Below, in pieces: positions 33,945-43,859 of a DNA stretch of 64,000 bases (the first letter of the stretch is position 1; every line of letters begins with the position of its first letter). The notes beneath the pieces were generated by a model. It was not told the DNA's origin. It saw nothing but the letters and a program-made list of their open reading frames with translations, and made no database searches. Made by a program: the position numbers and the translations under genes. This DNA comes from Bacillota bacterium (GTDB lineage: Bacteria; Bacillota; Clostridia; Acetivibrionales; DTU013), in contig JAFABI010000065.1 in the NCBI GenBank assembly GCA_023426125.1, forward strand, positions 124,001-188,000, written 5' to 3'.

Positions 33945-35633
33945 ATGAAAAAACTACTGGCAATTTTTCTTTCTGTTTTTATTCTGGCTTCCGCTGCCTC
34001 CAACGTCTTTGCACAGGCAAACGCCTCCCTGAAGGAGATTAAGTATGCCAAAAGCGGCAGCCAGGACAAGATTTCGCTTTATACCGCCAATTTTAAGGGC
34101 TTCAACGCCTTCTACATGGCAGGCCCCGACCGGTTGGTTGTCGATATTCCCAACAATCTTCTGGCAGTCAAGGGTTCCGGCACAATAAGCGTCAACAGCA
34201 CAATGATCAAGAGCATAAGATTTTCCCAATTTACAAAAAGCGCTGTAAGAGTCGTTTTCGACTTAAAAGGAAAACAGCCGTATACCGTTCAGCAGGCCAG
34301 CGGCTGCCTGACCTTTGTTTTCGGCAAAGCATCCGCACCGGCGGCTACCACTCCCGAAACAAGCAGAGGCGGCGACGTCGAAAGGCCTCCGGTTGCTGTG
34401 AACAGATTATCCTACAATTCTGAAGAAACTGTCGACAAAATCATTGTTCCCGGCGGCAACCATGCCGGCTTTACTTCAACAAGGCTGACCGATCCCGACA
34501 GGATCGTCGTTGACGTTCCCAATTGCACCGTACCTGCAGATCAAAGCCAGATCCCCGGAGGAAATACGGGCCTGGTGAAGAATATCCTCTATACCCAGCT
34601 GGACGCAAATACGGCCCGTATCGTGGCGGAAACAAACGGGCAGCTGCAATACCGGCTGACCACTGAACAGGATCAATTGGTGCTTTCCGTTGAGAGCCCT
34701 ACTTACAGGAATATAACCTATACCACAGAGGATGAAACCGCCACACTGACATTAAAAGGCGTCAGGCTTGAAGAAATGGGTGTTGCAGGCTCCACCAGCG
34801 GAGGCGTTGACGGCACCGAAGAGGAGTCTGCGTTCCACATCCCGCTCTATTCAGGAATCACGGATCCGTCAGGAAAGCTGTATACATTCTCTTTTCCCGC
34901 ATCCCTGGCAGATATCGGCAGCGGCATCCTTCAAATCAATGACGCCATGCTCAAATCCGTTGAAATAGTAAATGATGTGGAAAACCGGACTACCTGTATT
35001 TTCTTCACCTCCAGCGACCCACGGGTCTATGATGTGGTATATAACCCGAAAACCAACGATACGGAAATCCATATATTGAAAAGCTTTACTAAAACAGACA
35101 AGCTGGTAGTAATTGACGCAGGCCATGGCGGCTCGGATCCCGGCGCCACCTATGCAGGCATAAAGGAAAAGGATCTCAACCTGAAAATAGCCCTGAAAGT
35201 GAATGAGATACTGAAAAACAAAGGAATAAACACGTACTTGACAAGAAGCGACGATACCTTTATTCCTCTCTACGACAGGGCAAACATCGCAAACGACTTG
35301 AATGCAGCACTTTTCCTCAGCATACACAACAATGCCTTTAATATGTCTGAAAACGGCACCGAAACGCTGTGCTACCCCAGTGACAAAAGCAGACAGTTTG
35401 CCTCCATCGTCCAAAAAAACCTTATAAGCACTCTGGGCACCAAGGACAGAGGCATCATAAACAGACCCAACCTGGTGGTGCTGCATGCGACAAAAATGCC
35501 GGCAGCCCTGGCTGAAATCGCGTATATCACCAATGACGGAGACAGAAAAAAACTGCAGGATGAGCAGTTCCTGGATAAAGCCGCCGCAGCTCTGGCTGAT
35601 TCGATTATGGAAGCCCTTGAAACGATGACGTAA
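33945..35633 (+). CDS. N-acetylmuramoyl-L-alanine amidase with AMIN domains
   Basis: 562-residue exported zinc amidase that cuts between N-acetylmuramic acid and the stem peptide. A signal peptide (LLAIFLSVFILASAASNVFA) is followed by two or three AMIN targeting domains (residues ~28-380, recurring DRLVVDIPN/DRIVVDVPN motif) and an Amidase_3 domain from KLVVIDAGHGGSDPGA to the end. Zinc ligands are visible as the His in DAGHGG, the Glu in GIKEKDLN and the His in SIHNNA; the catalytic Glu is in AEIAYITN. The gene is divergent from the SLH paralogs, and the start is after GGAG. Confidence 0.94.
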   Translation: MKKLLAIFLSVFILASAASNVFAQANASLKEIKYAKSGSQDKISLYTANFKGFNAFYMAGPDRLVVDIPNNLLAVKGSGTISVNSTMIKSIRFSQFTKSAVRVVFDLKGKQPYTVQQASGCLTFVFGKASAPAATTPETSRGGDVERPPVAVNRLSYNSEETVDKIIVPGGNHAGFTSTRLTDPDRIVVDVPNCTVPADQSQIPGGNTGLVKNILYTQLDANTARIVAETNGQLQYRLTTEQDQLVLSVESPTYRNITYTTEDETATLTLKGVRLEEMGVAGSTSGGVDGTEEESAFHIPLYSGITDPSGKLYTFSFPASLADIGSGILQINDAMLKSVEIVNDVENRTTCIFFTSSDPRVYDVVYNPKTNDTEIHILKSFTKTDKLVVIDAGHGGSDPGATYAGIKEKDLNLKIALKVNEILKNKGINTYLTRSDDTFIPLYDRANIANDLNAALFLSIHNNAFNMSENGTETLCYPSDKSRQFASIVQKNLISTLGTKDRGIINRPNLVVLHATKMPAALAEIAYITNDGDRKKLQDEQFLDKAAAALADSIMEALETMT

Positions 35634-35636
35634 TAT

Positions 35637-35998
35637 TTAGCGGGCAATCCTGTCAAGCATGGCTAAAAGGATACGGACTCCATCGCTCAAAGCCTCCGCG
35701 TCAAACTTCATTTCAGGATGATGGAGTCCCGGCGTCAAGTCGGCTCCTAATCCGATATAACAGGTTTAAGTGTGCACAAGGGCATCCATGTCGGCCCGCA
35801 CCATAATCACCGGGCCGGGTTTGTTACTTTTTAAAAGCCCCGTTACACCCGTCCCGGCAATGCCTTTTTCGATTGCATATCTGCTTTTTCAAGCTGCTCG
35901 GCCAGATAAGCCGCTGTTTTTACTTCTTCAAATCCAGCTTCCGGGATCTGGTGGAGGGTCTCGTAAATTTGCCGCACTCTTGCGTTAATGTCCGTCAT
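35637..35998 (-). pseudogene. Remnant of an M20 family amidohydrolase
   Basis: From the ATG at 35998 the minus strand reads an M20D-type N-terminus (ARVRQIYETLHQIPEAGFEE), then shifts frame into GIAGTGVTGLL...GPVIMVRADMDAL, meets a stop, and resumes as HHPEMKFDAEALSDGVRILL and DRIAR just before a TAA at 35637. The middle (~250 codons) is missing. N- and C-terminal ends of an aminoacyl-amidase were thus joined by a deletion and further frameshifted, leaving a relic of about 120 codons. The start of the next gene on the plus strand is 181 bases away. Confidence 0.8.
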
Positions 35999-36179
35999 TA
36001 TCGTTCATTTCTTGAGTAAAAAGAAAGATAGGATTTACGATACTATCGTAATAACTGCAGTTGCCGGTGTCAATATCATCCATAAAAAATCTCTTCGGAT
36101 AGTGCATAATCTTTATGGTATTGGTATAATTAGGATGGAATTCCGTTGTACAATACATTTTTTTACCGGGAGGATAAAA

Positions 36180-37406
36180 ATGGAAAAACAAGTATCAATC
36201 CTATTAGTTGGCATCGGCGGTTATGGTGAGGTCTATGTCCGATCCCTGCTGAACCATGCTGCGGACGGCAGGTTTATCATCAAAGGAGTCGTTGATCCGA
36301 AGCCTGAGGCTTGCAGCCGCTATGCTGAAATTATTAACGGAGGGGTCCCTGTGTTTGCTTCGTTGGATGATTTTTACAGGAACGCAGAGGCGGAACTCAC
36401 AGTCATCTCTTCCCCCATCCAGTATCATTGCCCTCAGACATGCACCGCGTTGCGCAAATATAGCAATGTTCTTTGCGAAAAACCAATGTGTGCGACCATC
36501 GAAGATGCAATGAAAATGATGAAAGCGAGGGACGAATCCGGAAAATTCCTTGCCATAGGCTACCAGTGGTCCTTCAGCAAAGCTGTGCAAGCATTGAAGC
36601 AGGATGTCATAAAAGGTATCCTCGGAAGGCCGAAGAGGCTGAAAACCATCGTCCTCTGGCCGCGGGACGATATCTATTACAAAAGAGGCTGGGCAGGCAA
36701 AAAGCGGGACAGCAACGGCAATTGGATACTGGACAGTGTTGCAAACAATGCTACGGCGCATTATCTGCACAACATGTTTTATATCCTCGGGGAAAAAATG
36801 GATGCCAGCGCCCGTCCAGAATATGCCGAAGCCGAGCTGTACAGGGCAAACAACATAGAAAATTTCGACACTTCCGTTGTGCGGACTATAACAGGGGATA
36901 ACACCGAAATCATGTTTTATGCTTCCCATGCGGTAGATTCGCTATACGGCCCGGCTTTCCGGTATGAATTCGAAAACGCTGTCGCAACCTTTGAAAGTAC
37001 CGGCGACAACCCTCAGATCACGGTTGTTTTCAAAGATGGCAAAACCAAATCCTATGGCAACCCTTCTACGGAGATCGAGGGCGCAAAGCTCTGGACATGT
37101 ATCGACGCCGTCCTGGAGAATACGGCAATACCCTGCGGACCTGAGGCTGCCTTTTCACATACCCTTTGCATCAATGCCATGCAGGAATCGGTACCCGATA
37201 TTGCTACATTTTCAGATAGCATTATCCGTATCAAGGAAAATCCGTCTTCTTCAAGCAAGGTAAAATATGTCGACGGACTGGGCGATGCACTGCTTAAATG
37301 CTACGATTCGTGGCTGCTGCCCGGCGAGGCAGGCTATCCATGGTCCAGGGCGGGTAAAAAGGTTTATATCGACGACCTGCTGAGTGCTGCGAAGCGTAAT
37401 ATTTGA
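36180..37406 (+). CDS. Gfo/Idh/MocA family oxidoreductase
   Basis: 408 residues, NAD(P)-dependent. The Rossmann start is ILLVGIGGYGEVYVRSLL, followed by CEKPMCATIEDAMKM with the conserved EKP lysine motif and a longer C-terminal domain than usual. The frame continues upstream to 35988, but the ATG at 36180 is correct: GGGAGG lies six bases before it and the fold begins there. The DNA before it is low in coding character. Substrate unknown; only ~25% similar in feel to the oxidoreductase at 15324. It stands alone, followed by an ABC exporter. Confidence 0.88.
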   Translation: MEKQVSILLVGIGGYGEVYVRSLLNHAADGRFIIKGVVDPKPEACSRYAEIINGGVPVFASLDDFYRNAEAELTVISSPIQYHCPQTCTALRKYSNVLCEKPMCATIEDAMKMMKARDESGKFLAIGYQWSFSKAVQALKQDVIKGILGRPKRLKTIVLWPRDDIYYKRGWAGKKRDSNGNWILDSVANNATAHYLHNMFYILGEKMDASARPEYAEAELYRANNIENFDTSVVRTITGDNTEIMFYASHAVDSLYGPAFRYEFENAVATFESTGDNPQITVVFKDGKTKSYGNPSTEIEGAKLWTCIDAVLENTAIPCGPEAAFSHTLCINAMQESVPDIATFSDSIIRIKENPSSSSKVKYVDGLGDALLKCYDSWLLPGEAGYPWSRAGKKVYIDDLLSAAKRNI

Positions 37407-37478
37407 TAATGTTCCATATGGAAAAATTTCGCCGGTAATGAAAGATAAAAGCAACCAACCGTCGGGAGGAGAATTGAA

Positions 37479-38180
37479 TTGATTACAGTCAGTGGACTAA
37501 TTAAAAAATATGAAAATCTGGCCGCCGTAGACAATATCAGCTTTACTGCGTATCCCGGGGAGATTACGGTCATCCTGGGGCCCAACGGCGCGGGCAAATC
37601 CACTACCATCAAAAGTATCGCCGGCCTGTTGAATTTCAAGGGAACCGTCAGCATCTGCAATCTGCCCAACAAGAGTGTTGAGGCAAAACGCCTGTTGGGA
37701 TATATTCCCGAAATGCCAGCCCTTTACGATCTTCTGACGGTTGGAGAGCATATGAAATTCATTGCCAGCGCCTACCGTCTGGAAGACGGATGGGAGGAAT
37801 ACGGCGACAGCCTTTTAAAACGGCTGGAGATCTACGACAAAAAGGATAAGCTCTCCCGCGAGCTTTCAAAAGGCATGACACAAAAGCTGAGCATTGTACT
37901 GGCGCTGCTTATCCGCCCTAAAGCGGTGATTTTCGACGAGCCGCTGGTGGGCCTCGACCCCAGGGCGATCGAAGAGGTGCTCCACATGTTTTCCGAGATG
38001 AAAAACGAGGGTGTCAGTGTCCTGATCAGCACGCATATCATTGATACGGTGGAGGAGCTGTGGGATCGCGCATGTATCATGAAAAACGGAAAAATCATCC
38101 GTGAGGTCATCCGGGCGGACCTGGCCGGCGCACCGCTCAAGGAGCTTTTCTTTACACTGACCGGGGGTGACGGGGAATGA
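37479..38180 (+). CDS. ABC transporter ATP-binding protein (exporter type)
   Basis: 233 residues with a complete nucleotide-binding set: Walker A GPNGAGKST, the signature region LSRELSKGMTQKLSIVLALL (LSxGQ replaced by LSKGM), Walker B AVIFDEPLVGLDP and H-loop ISTHI. The short length and neighbouring permease indicate an efflux or bacteriocin/lipid exporter, not a sugar importer. Start is TTG, seven bases after GGGAGGAG. It overlaps the permease gene by 4 bases (ATGA). Confidence 0.93.
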   Translation: MITVSGLIKKYENLAAVDNISFTAYPGEITVILGPNGAGKSTTIKSIAGLLNFKGTVSICNLPNKSVEAKRLLGYIPEMPALYDLLTVGEHMKFIASAYRLEDGWEEYGDSLLKRLEIYDKKDKLSRELSKGMTQKLSIVLALLIRPKAVIFDEPLVGLDPRAIEEVLHMFSEMKNEGVSVLISTHIIDTVEELWDRACIMKNGKIIREVIRADLAGAPLKELFFTLTGGDGE

Positions 38181-39727
38181 AAGCGCTTATCTATCTCCTG
38201 CTCCGCCGCTACATTAATTCCCTCAGGCGCGCATTTTTGCGCCCACTGAGCGCAGTGCTCACCGTGCTGGCCCTGGTCGTATTGCTTGGGAGCATAAGCG
38301 CAGCCTTTCTGTTCCCTCATCCGGGCATTGGCGCCAGCCTTGAGGCGGTCGTCGCCTGTATCATGCTGGGCATGGGCCTGCTGATTCTGAATGCCGTACT
38401 CGGTTCTTCCCAGAACGGTATCTTTACGCTGCAGGACGCAAACCTTATCTTTCAGGCGCCGGTTCCCAGGGGCTATGTGCTGATGTACGCAATTCTGGAC
38501 GTCATTCCGGCTTCTCTGCTGACGGCGCTGTTTTTTACATTCTATTTCCCCTTTCTTGTCGGCGATAGGTTAACGCTGTTCGCCTACCTGCTGGTACTGC
38601 TATTTGCCGGAATGATGATTGCGTTTGTTTACCTGGTGTTCTATTATATCTACATTATGGACATCGGGCATCCGGGATTGCGGCGCCGTATCAAGCATAT
38701 CTTATGGGTGCTTATGCTCCTTGCGGCTTTTTCCTTTCTTATGGTGCTGTACACGAAGGATTTCAATCTCTCCCGGGCGGCGGAGACCAGCTTCGCAAGT
38801 CCGTTTTATAAGGCAATCCCCGTCTTTGGCTGGGTTCAGTGGGGAGTGGTATCGGCTTTTGAGGGCAGGTTCCTGAGCGGCTGTCTTCCCGCAGGCCTTC
38901 TGCTGCTCGGTATCAACGTTCTGCTTGCTGTGGCCATGCTGCGTACCGACGTGGATTTCTACGAAAAAGCGTTAAGCGATTCCTATAAGATCAAAGAGAT
39001 TCTGGACGGCGTAAAAAGCAGCAGCTACGACGCCCGTTCCACCGTCAAGGTTAAAAAGCAGCCGGTCCGGGCCAATTTCAAGCCTGGCGCTGCGGCACTG
39101 CTCTCCCGCCAGCTGCTGGAAATGAAAAAAACCTCCACCTTGTTTGTGTTCCGGGATTTCATTTCCGGTGGCGTCTATATCGTCATGGCAAAATTTATGA
39201 ACCTTGGTTTCAACTTCACCTTTTTCATGCTGCTTTTTATGTCGCTTACCATCGCGGGAAGCGACAGCTGGAACAAGGATTTTAAAAAGCCCTATGTGTA
39301 CCTGATACCGGAAAGCTCGTACCGCAAGGCGCTGTATTCCGTTCTTCCCGGACTTGTGCGCACTATTATTATCGGATCGGTTGTCGTGGCCGTTTCAGGC
39401 GTGTTATTCTCCGTACCCGTTTTGGAGCTCGCAGCCTATATTCTGATCAATGCAAGCTTCTCACTGGTCTTTGTCATGTCGGAAATCCTATCTTATAAGG
39501 TGATGAAGGGCAGAAAAAGCCCGATAGTGCTCTCGTTCCTTCGGATGCTTTTTGTCACGGCTACCGCCGTTCCCGCCGCCGTTATTCTTGCCGTATTGTA
39601 TCTGCTGTGGCCCAACAGCGTGAGTGTGCTGATCATTGCACCTATCCTTCTCTGTGTGAACCTTTTGATGTTCTTTGCCATGGCGGGCATGAGCCGCAAT
39701 CTGTTTGAGCAAAGCGAGCTGTATTGA
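38177..39727 (+). CDS. ABC exporter permease
   Basis: 516-residue membrane protein with about 10-12 helices in two halves and a central hydrophilic loop (~residues 275-315). The sequence type (QDANLIFQAPVPRGYVLMYAIL near residue 85) fits the putative ABC exporter family of Firmicutes (PF16962-like). It is coupled by a 4-base overlap to the ATPase at 37479. Substrate unknown. A hairpin with TTTT follows. Confidence 0.88.
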   Translation: MKALIYLLLRRYINSLRRAFLRPLSAVLTVLALVVLLGSISAAFLFPHPGIGASLEAVVACIMLGMGLLILNAVLGSSQNGIFTLQDANLIFQAPVPRGYVLMYAILDVIPASLLTALFFTFYFPFLVGDRLTLFAYLLVLLFAGMMIAFVYLVFYYIYIMDIGHPGLRRRIKHILWVLMLLAAFSFLMVLYTKDFNLSRAAETSFASPFYKAIPVFGWVQWGVVSAFEGRFLSGCLPAGLLLLGINVLLAVAMLRTDVDFYEKALSDSYKIKEILDGVKSSSYDARSTVKVKKQPVRANFKPGAAALLSRQLLEMKKTSTLFVFRDFISGGVYIVMAKFMNLGFNFTFFMLLFMSLTIAGSDSWNKDFKKPYVYLIPESSYRKALYSVLPGLVRTIIIGSVVVAVSGVLFSVPVLELAAYILINASFSLVFVMSEILSYKVMKGRKSPIVLSFLRMLFVTATAVPAAVILAVLYLLWPNSVSVLIIAPILLCVNLLMFFAMAGMSRNLFEQSELY

Positions 39728-39760
39728 GCGGCAAACGGAAAATACCGCCAAACGTGTCAT

Positions 39761-39814
39761 GCTCCGGGGGTGCGAAGAATGGACAAATTTTAAGAGTGCA
39801 CCCCGGCAGCTTTT
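39761..39814 (+). terminator. Terminator after the ABC exporter
   Basis: CCGGGG (39764-39769) pairs with CCCCGG (39801-39806), with inner TGC/GCA and outer GCT/AGC pairs, then TTTT. A second imperfect hairpin (GGGTA...TACCC, 39818-39862) follows. Confidence 0.55.
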
Positions 39815-39881
39815 CTAGGGTACGATTAGTTAATGCTTCATTGAAGTCAAGAATCGCTACCCTGTCGCAGAATGCATTCAA

Positions 39882-39906
39882 GCGGACGCGCAATGCGCGC
39901 CCCTAC
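39882..39906 (-). repeat. Palindromic repeat family A, copy 10 (GCGC core)
   Basis: GCGGAC, GCGCAATGCGC, GCCCCTACA. In 39907-40163 I see only AT-rich leader DNA of the kinase gene. Confidence 0.8.
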
Positions 39907-40163
39907 AGGATAGGAGTTTCACAGCAATGACAGCCACAGTCTGGGCGTCCTGCATAGCTTAAAAACTTAAGTGCTATCTCTGTTAGATATGTCGTAATTT
40001 TTTTACAGCACCCACCCGTTTTTTTATAATTGAAATATGCCTTCATCAAATATATAATGGAATTGAGTCTGTATTGTCAGCGCAAATAAATAAGCAAAGA
40101 ACAGCAAGTCGGTATGGTTGAAGACAATGTCACAAAATATTTGAAATGTACGCGGGTGAGGAT

Positions 40164-42035
40164 ATGAAAAAGCTCCGGTGGAAAACAATGCTTGCCAGGT
40201 TACCTTTAAAAAGCTTGCAAAAGCGGTTGATTCTTATTATCTTTTTCTTTCTGATTATTCCCTTATCTTTGATATCCAGGTATAATTTCAACACGATGAA
40301 AGCAATTCTGGAAGAAAAAACCTCCAGGCTGAGCATGGACAGCATGGATAAAATTTCGATGGAATTTAAGAACGCCACCCAGGTCATGGCCGGGATTTCC
40401 AATACCTGCGGCGTGGACAAGGAAATACTGGAGTCTCTGGAAGCTGTCTCTTACACTCCTCAAGCCGATAAATACGACCTTGACGATTACTATCAAATGA
40501 CCAGTGACGATATCATCCGGACCGTGGCTGTGCAGAACCGGCTGACCAAAATCAAAAGCAGCTTCATTACGCGGTGTGATATCGTGCTGATCGATAGGAA
40601 AGGCGCTTTGTACACCTCACTGGACTATGTGCAGGATGATTTTGATTTTAAAACGAAGTTCCTTCAAAGCTACCTGGATACAAGCTGGTATCAAACGTTA
40701 TCCAGGGCGGAAAGAACCGGTATGTGGGTCGCTCCTTTTTCCTATGGCCTGCAGGCGCCCTATGAAAATACCTATATTGTCCTGGCCCGGACTTTGAAGA
40801 GCAGCCATAACCGTGAACCGCTGGGAATTTTACTTGTATGCTTTCCACAGGAAAGATTTCATAACTTTTTTCTCGACAACGGCGGAGAGCTCTCCCTATT
40901 GAATGAAAACGACAAAATTGTTTTCAGCACCGACCGCGGAAAGACACAGGCTTTTTTGCGGGATGAAAATATCGTTAAAACAGTTTCCGGACTGGAACAG
41001 GGCTCCTTTTCCGTAACGGCGGACAGGAAACAATATATGCTGAACTGTATTCCGCTGGAAACCTTGAACTACAACCTGATTTCCGTAGTTCCCCTGAGCA
41101 ATATGATGGAAGAGATGACATCGTTAAACCGGCAGGTCACAACCATTAATCTAATCTTCATCGGCAGTTTTACAATTCTTTGTATATTGTCTATCCTGCA
41201 TCTCACCAATCCGCTAAAAAAACTGATCGGCGAATTCAAAAAACTGAAAATCGGCGAATATAGCATCGACAACGGGCAGTTAGGCAATACCGATGATGTC
41301 AGAGGAATTGTCTCCAGTTTCGGCTATCTGCTCCGGCGTATCGAGGAGCTGGTGGGAACCGTATTTACGGAGCAGGAAAAAAAACACAAGCTGGAATACG
41401 AAGCCTTGCGCACCCAGATCCGGCCGCACTTTTTGTTCAACACCCTCAACTCCATTAAATGGGTGGCCAACATGAGCGGAACCGCCAATATCGCCAGAAT
41501 GATTTCCGCTCTTGGAATGCTGCTGGAAGTGAGCATTCGTGAAGATGAGGATGAAATCACCCTGCAGAACGAAGCCGAGCTGATTGAATCTTATGTTTAT
41601 ATTCAAAACGTACGTTATTATAACAGATTCACTTTGAAAATCGACATTCCGGAACCACTGAAGGCAGTGAAGGTGCAAAAATTCATCCTTCAACCGGTGG
41701 TGGAGAATTCCATTACCCATGGTTTCAATGACATGAAGGAGGAATCCTGTGAAGCATGCATCCGCATCTGTGCTTTTGTGGCAGAGGACAGGCTGATCCT
41801 CCAGCTGGATGACAATGGAAGCGGTATTAAACAGGAGCTGACGGATAGGCTTCTGCTGGATGGCGTAAAGCCCGGGAATAAAAAAACCGGAGGAATCGGC
41901 CTGAAAAATGTAAATGAACGCATCAAACTAAAGTATGGTACTGAATATGGTCTGAGAATCCTTCCCGGTGAAGGCCGGGGTACGCGTGTCGTCATTGTGC
42001 TCCCGCATCCGACGGAAGGCGGTGAAATATGCTGA
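40164..42035 (+). CDS. YesM-type sensor histidine kinase (module A)
   Basis: About 623 residues: a membrane helix near residues 20-40 (LILIIFFFLIIPLSLI), an extracellular sensor region to ~320, a second helix (LIFIGSFTILCILSIL), HAMP, then a His_kinase domain with the phospho-acceptor motif LRTQIRPHFLFNTLN and the ATP-binding LQPVVENSITHG and GIGLKNVNERI. Senses an extracellular carbohydrate, presumably with the binding protein. Overlaps the regulator gene by 7 bases. Start uncertain (40146, 40164 or 40188). Confidence 0.92.
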   Translation: MKKLRWKTMLARLPLKSLQKRLILIIFFFLIIPLSLISRYNFNTMKAILEEKTSRLSMDSMDKISMEFKNATQVMAGISNTCGVDKEILESLEAVSYTPQADKYDLDDYYQMTSDDIIRTVAVQNRLTKIKSSFITRCDIVLIDRKGALYTSLDYVQDDFDFKTKFLQSYLDTSWYQTLSRAERTGMWVAPFSYGLQAPYENTYIVLARTLKSSHNREPLGILLVCFPQERFHNFFLDNGGELSLLNENDKIVFSTDRGKTQAFLRDENIVKTVSGLEQGSFSVTADRKQYMLNCIPLETLNYNLISVVPLSNMMEEMTSLNRQVTTINLIFIGSFTILCILSILHLTNPLKKLIGEFKKLKIGEYSIDNGQLGNTDDVRGIVSSFGYLLRRIEELVGTVFTEQEKKHKLEYEALRTQIRPHFLFNTLNSIKWVANMSGTANIARMISALGMLLEVSIREDEDEITLQNEAELIESYVYIQNVRYYNRFTLKIDIPEPLKAVKVQKFILQPVVENSITHGFNDMKEESCEACIRICAFVAEDRLILQLDDNGSGIKQELTDRLLLDGVKPGNKKTGGIGLKNVNERIKLKYGTEYGLRILPGEGRGTRVVIVLPHPTEGGEIC

Positions 42036-43621
42036 AGGTGATTGTTGTTGACGACGAGGCCTTGATACGCATAGGGATTAAATCCTGCATCGAATGGGAA
42101 CAACACGGCTTCGAATTTGTGGGACAGGCCGAGGACGGAGAATCTGCCGTTGCACTGATTGAAAACGTCTGCCCCAACATTGTCATTACGGATATCCGCA
42201 TGCCCAAAATGGACGGCCTTAAGCTGCTGGAGTATCTAAAGAAAAACCATCCAAAAATCAGAACCATTGTGTTAAGTTGTTATAATGAACTGGATTATGT
42301 GAAAACGGCCATGAAATTGGGCGCCGAGGATTATATCCTGAAACTATCCATGGAACCGGAGCACCTGCTGGGAATACTGGAAAACGTAAAAAAGCTGATC
42401 CATTGTGAAGCGGATACCTCCGAAAATAAGGCAGAAGCCTATACCCCCAAGGAAAAAATGATTATACGGGAAGAATTTTATAAGCAATTTCTTTCCGGAG
42501 GCGTTTCCACAAAGTACCATCTGGATAAAATGCGGGATCTGGGGTGCCCCGTAGGCTTGAAGCATTATGTGGCGCTGTGCTGTGAAATTGATAATTATTC
42601 CAATGCTTTGAGCCGGCTGGGAGATCCCAACCTGTTTAAAGCATCGGTGCTGAATATTCTGGAAGAAAGCCTCCTGCTTTTCGAAAACAGCGACGAATTT
42701 GAAGCGGACCGTGGAAAATATGTGATTATCCTGGGCTTTTCAGAGCCTGTCAGCATAGAAAACAAAATTATACGTCTGTGCGGAAAGCTGAATGAGCTGT
42801 TCAAGCTCTATTTTAACTTTTCTGTTTCTTTTGCGGTCTCGTCCTCCTTTAACAACTTTGACCTGTTGCCTGTCAAATACATGGAAATGCAAAACATACT
42901 TTTGCATAAGTTCTATCGGGGCAGCCAGAGCGTAATTTTCAGCGGAGGTATTGCGGATTTTTGCCGGGAGGAGCCAAGTTTCCCTCCGGAAAAAGAGAAA
43001 GAGCTCCGGGAAGCCTTTGTCCTTAATGATAGCGCCGGGGTGCAGCAGATCATTACGGGATTTTTCAGGGATCTTCAAGCCCGTGCGGAATACCCGCCGC
43101 AAAAGGTAAGACTGTGCGCGGCAGCCATTTTTATGGCAATCGCCCGTTTTTCCAGAGAAAACGGCCTTCATTCCGAATACTTTTTGGCGGACAACGGCGG
43201 TTCGGCCTTTCAAATCCTGTCGGACGCGGAGACCCTCAATGAAATTATCTCCCGGTTGTGCCAGCAGGTAGCAATAATGATTGAGGACATAAAAAAACTT
43301 CAGTACGGCAGCCATCGGCGTGAGATTATTACAATAAAGCAATACATCTCCCGGCATATTGATGAAGCCATTTCACTTGAAAGGGCATCGCAAATCTGCA
43401 ATATCAACAAATGCTATTTTTCAAGCATCTTCAAAAGGGAGACGGGTCAAAGCTTCACCGATTATTTGAACAGGGTTAAAATGCAAAAGGCCGGGGAGCT
43501 GATCAGGGAAAAAGGGCTTAAAGCCTATGAGGCTGCCTATCAGGTGGGGATCCCTGACGAATCCTACTTTAGCAAGCTGTTCAAAAAATACATGGGGGTA
43601 AACCCCAGCTCACTTAAATAG
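42029..43621 (+). CDS. YesN-type response regulator with AraC output (module A)
   Basis: 530 residues. The receiver domain (1-120) has VVDDEALIR, the phospho-acceptor Asp in ITDIRMPKMDG, and the conserved Lys in DYILKLSM. A long middle region is followed by AraC HTH pairs (LERASQICNINKCYFSSIFKRETG, AYQVGIPDESYFSKLFKKYMG). It is translated with the kinase and likely activates the binding-protein operon 240 bases downstream. Confidence 0.95.
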   Translation: MLKVIVVDDEALIRIGIKSCIEWEQHGFEFVGQAEDGESAVALIENVCPNIVITDIRMPKMDGLKLLEYLKKNHPKIRTIVLSCYNELDYVKTAMKLGAEDYILKLSMEPEHLLGILENVKKLIHCEADTSENKAEAYTPKEKMIIREEFYKQFLSGGVSTKYHLDKMRDLGCPVGLKHYVALCCEIDNYSNALSRLGDPNLFKASVLNILEESLLLFENSDEFEADRGKYVIILGFSEPVSIENKIIRLCGKLNELFKLYFNFSVSFAVSSSFNNFDLLPVKYMEMQNILLHKFYRGSQSVIFSGGIADFCREEPSFPPEKEKELREAFVLNDSAGVQQIITGFFRDLQARAEYPPQKVRLCAAAIFMAIARFSRENGLHSEYFLADNGGSAFQILSDAETLNEIISRLCQQVAIMIEDIKKLQYGSHRREIITIKQYISRHIDEAISLERASQICNINKCYFSSIFKRETGQSFTDYLNRVKMQKAGELIREKGLKAYEAAYQVGIPDESYFSKLFKKYMGVNPSSLK

Positions 43622-43704
43622 GGATGAACCGTTGCCCTCTAAAGATATTACAAAAATCCAAAGCATTTACCTTCTTTTTTCCGGGGGCAGGAAAACAGCT
43701 GTGG

Positions 43705-43745
43705 ACATTCATTATCATGCAATAAAATTACCTGATAATGAATGT
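43705..43745. promoter_or_regulatory. 13-bp inverted repeat upstream of the module A binding-protein promoter
   Basis: ACATTCATTATCA (43705-43717) and its perfect complement TGATAATGAATGT (43733-43745), separated by 15 bases. It ends eight bases before the -35 box; a binding site for the AraC-type regulator or an RNA hairpin are both possible. Confidence 0.5.
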
Positions 43746-43752
43746 TTTCACA

Positions 43753-43781
43753 TTTCCAATTTCTTTTTATTCTTTTATACT
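43753..43781 (+). promoter_or_regulatory. Promoter of the module A transporter operon
   Basis: TTTCCA (43753-43758), 17 bases, TATACT (43776-43781). Confidence 0.55.
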
Positions 43782-43859
43782 GAAGATAACTCTTAAGAGC
43801 CAAAAGGTTTTAAATTTTAATTTCTGCACATTATAACAATTTGTCGAGGAGGAAAACCC

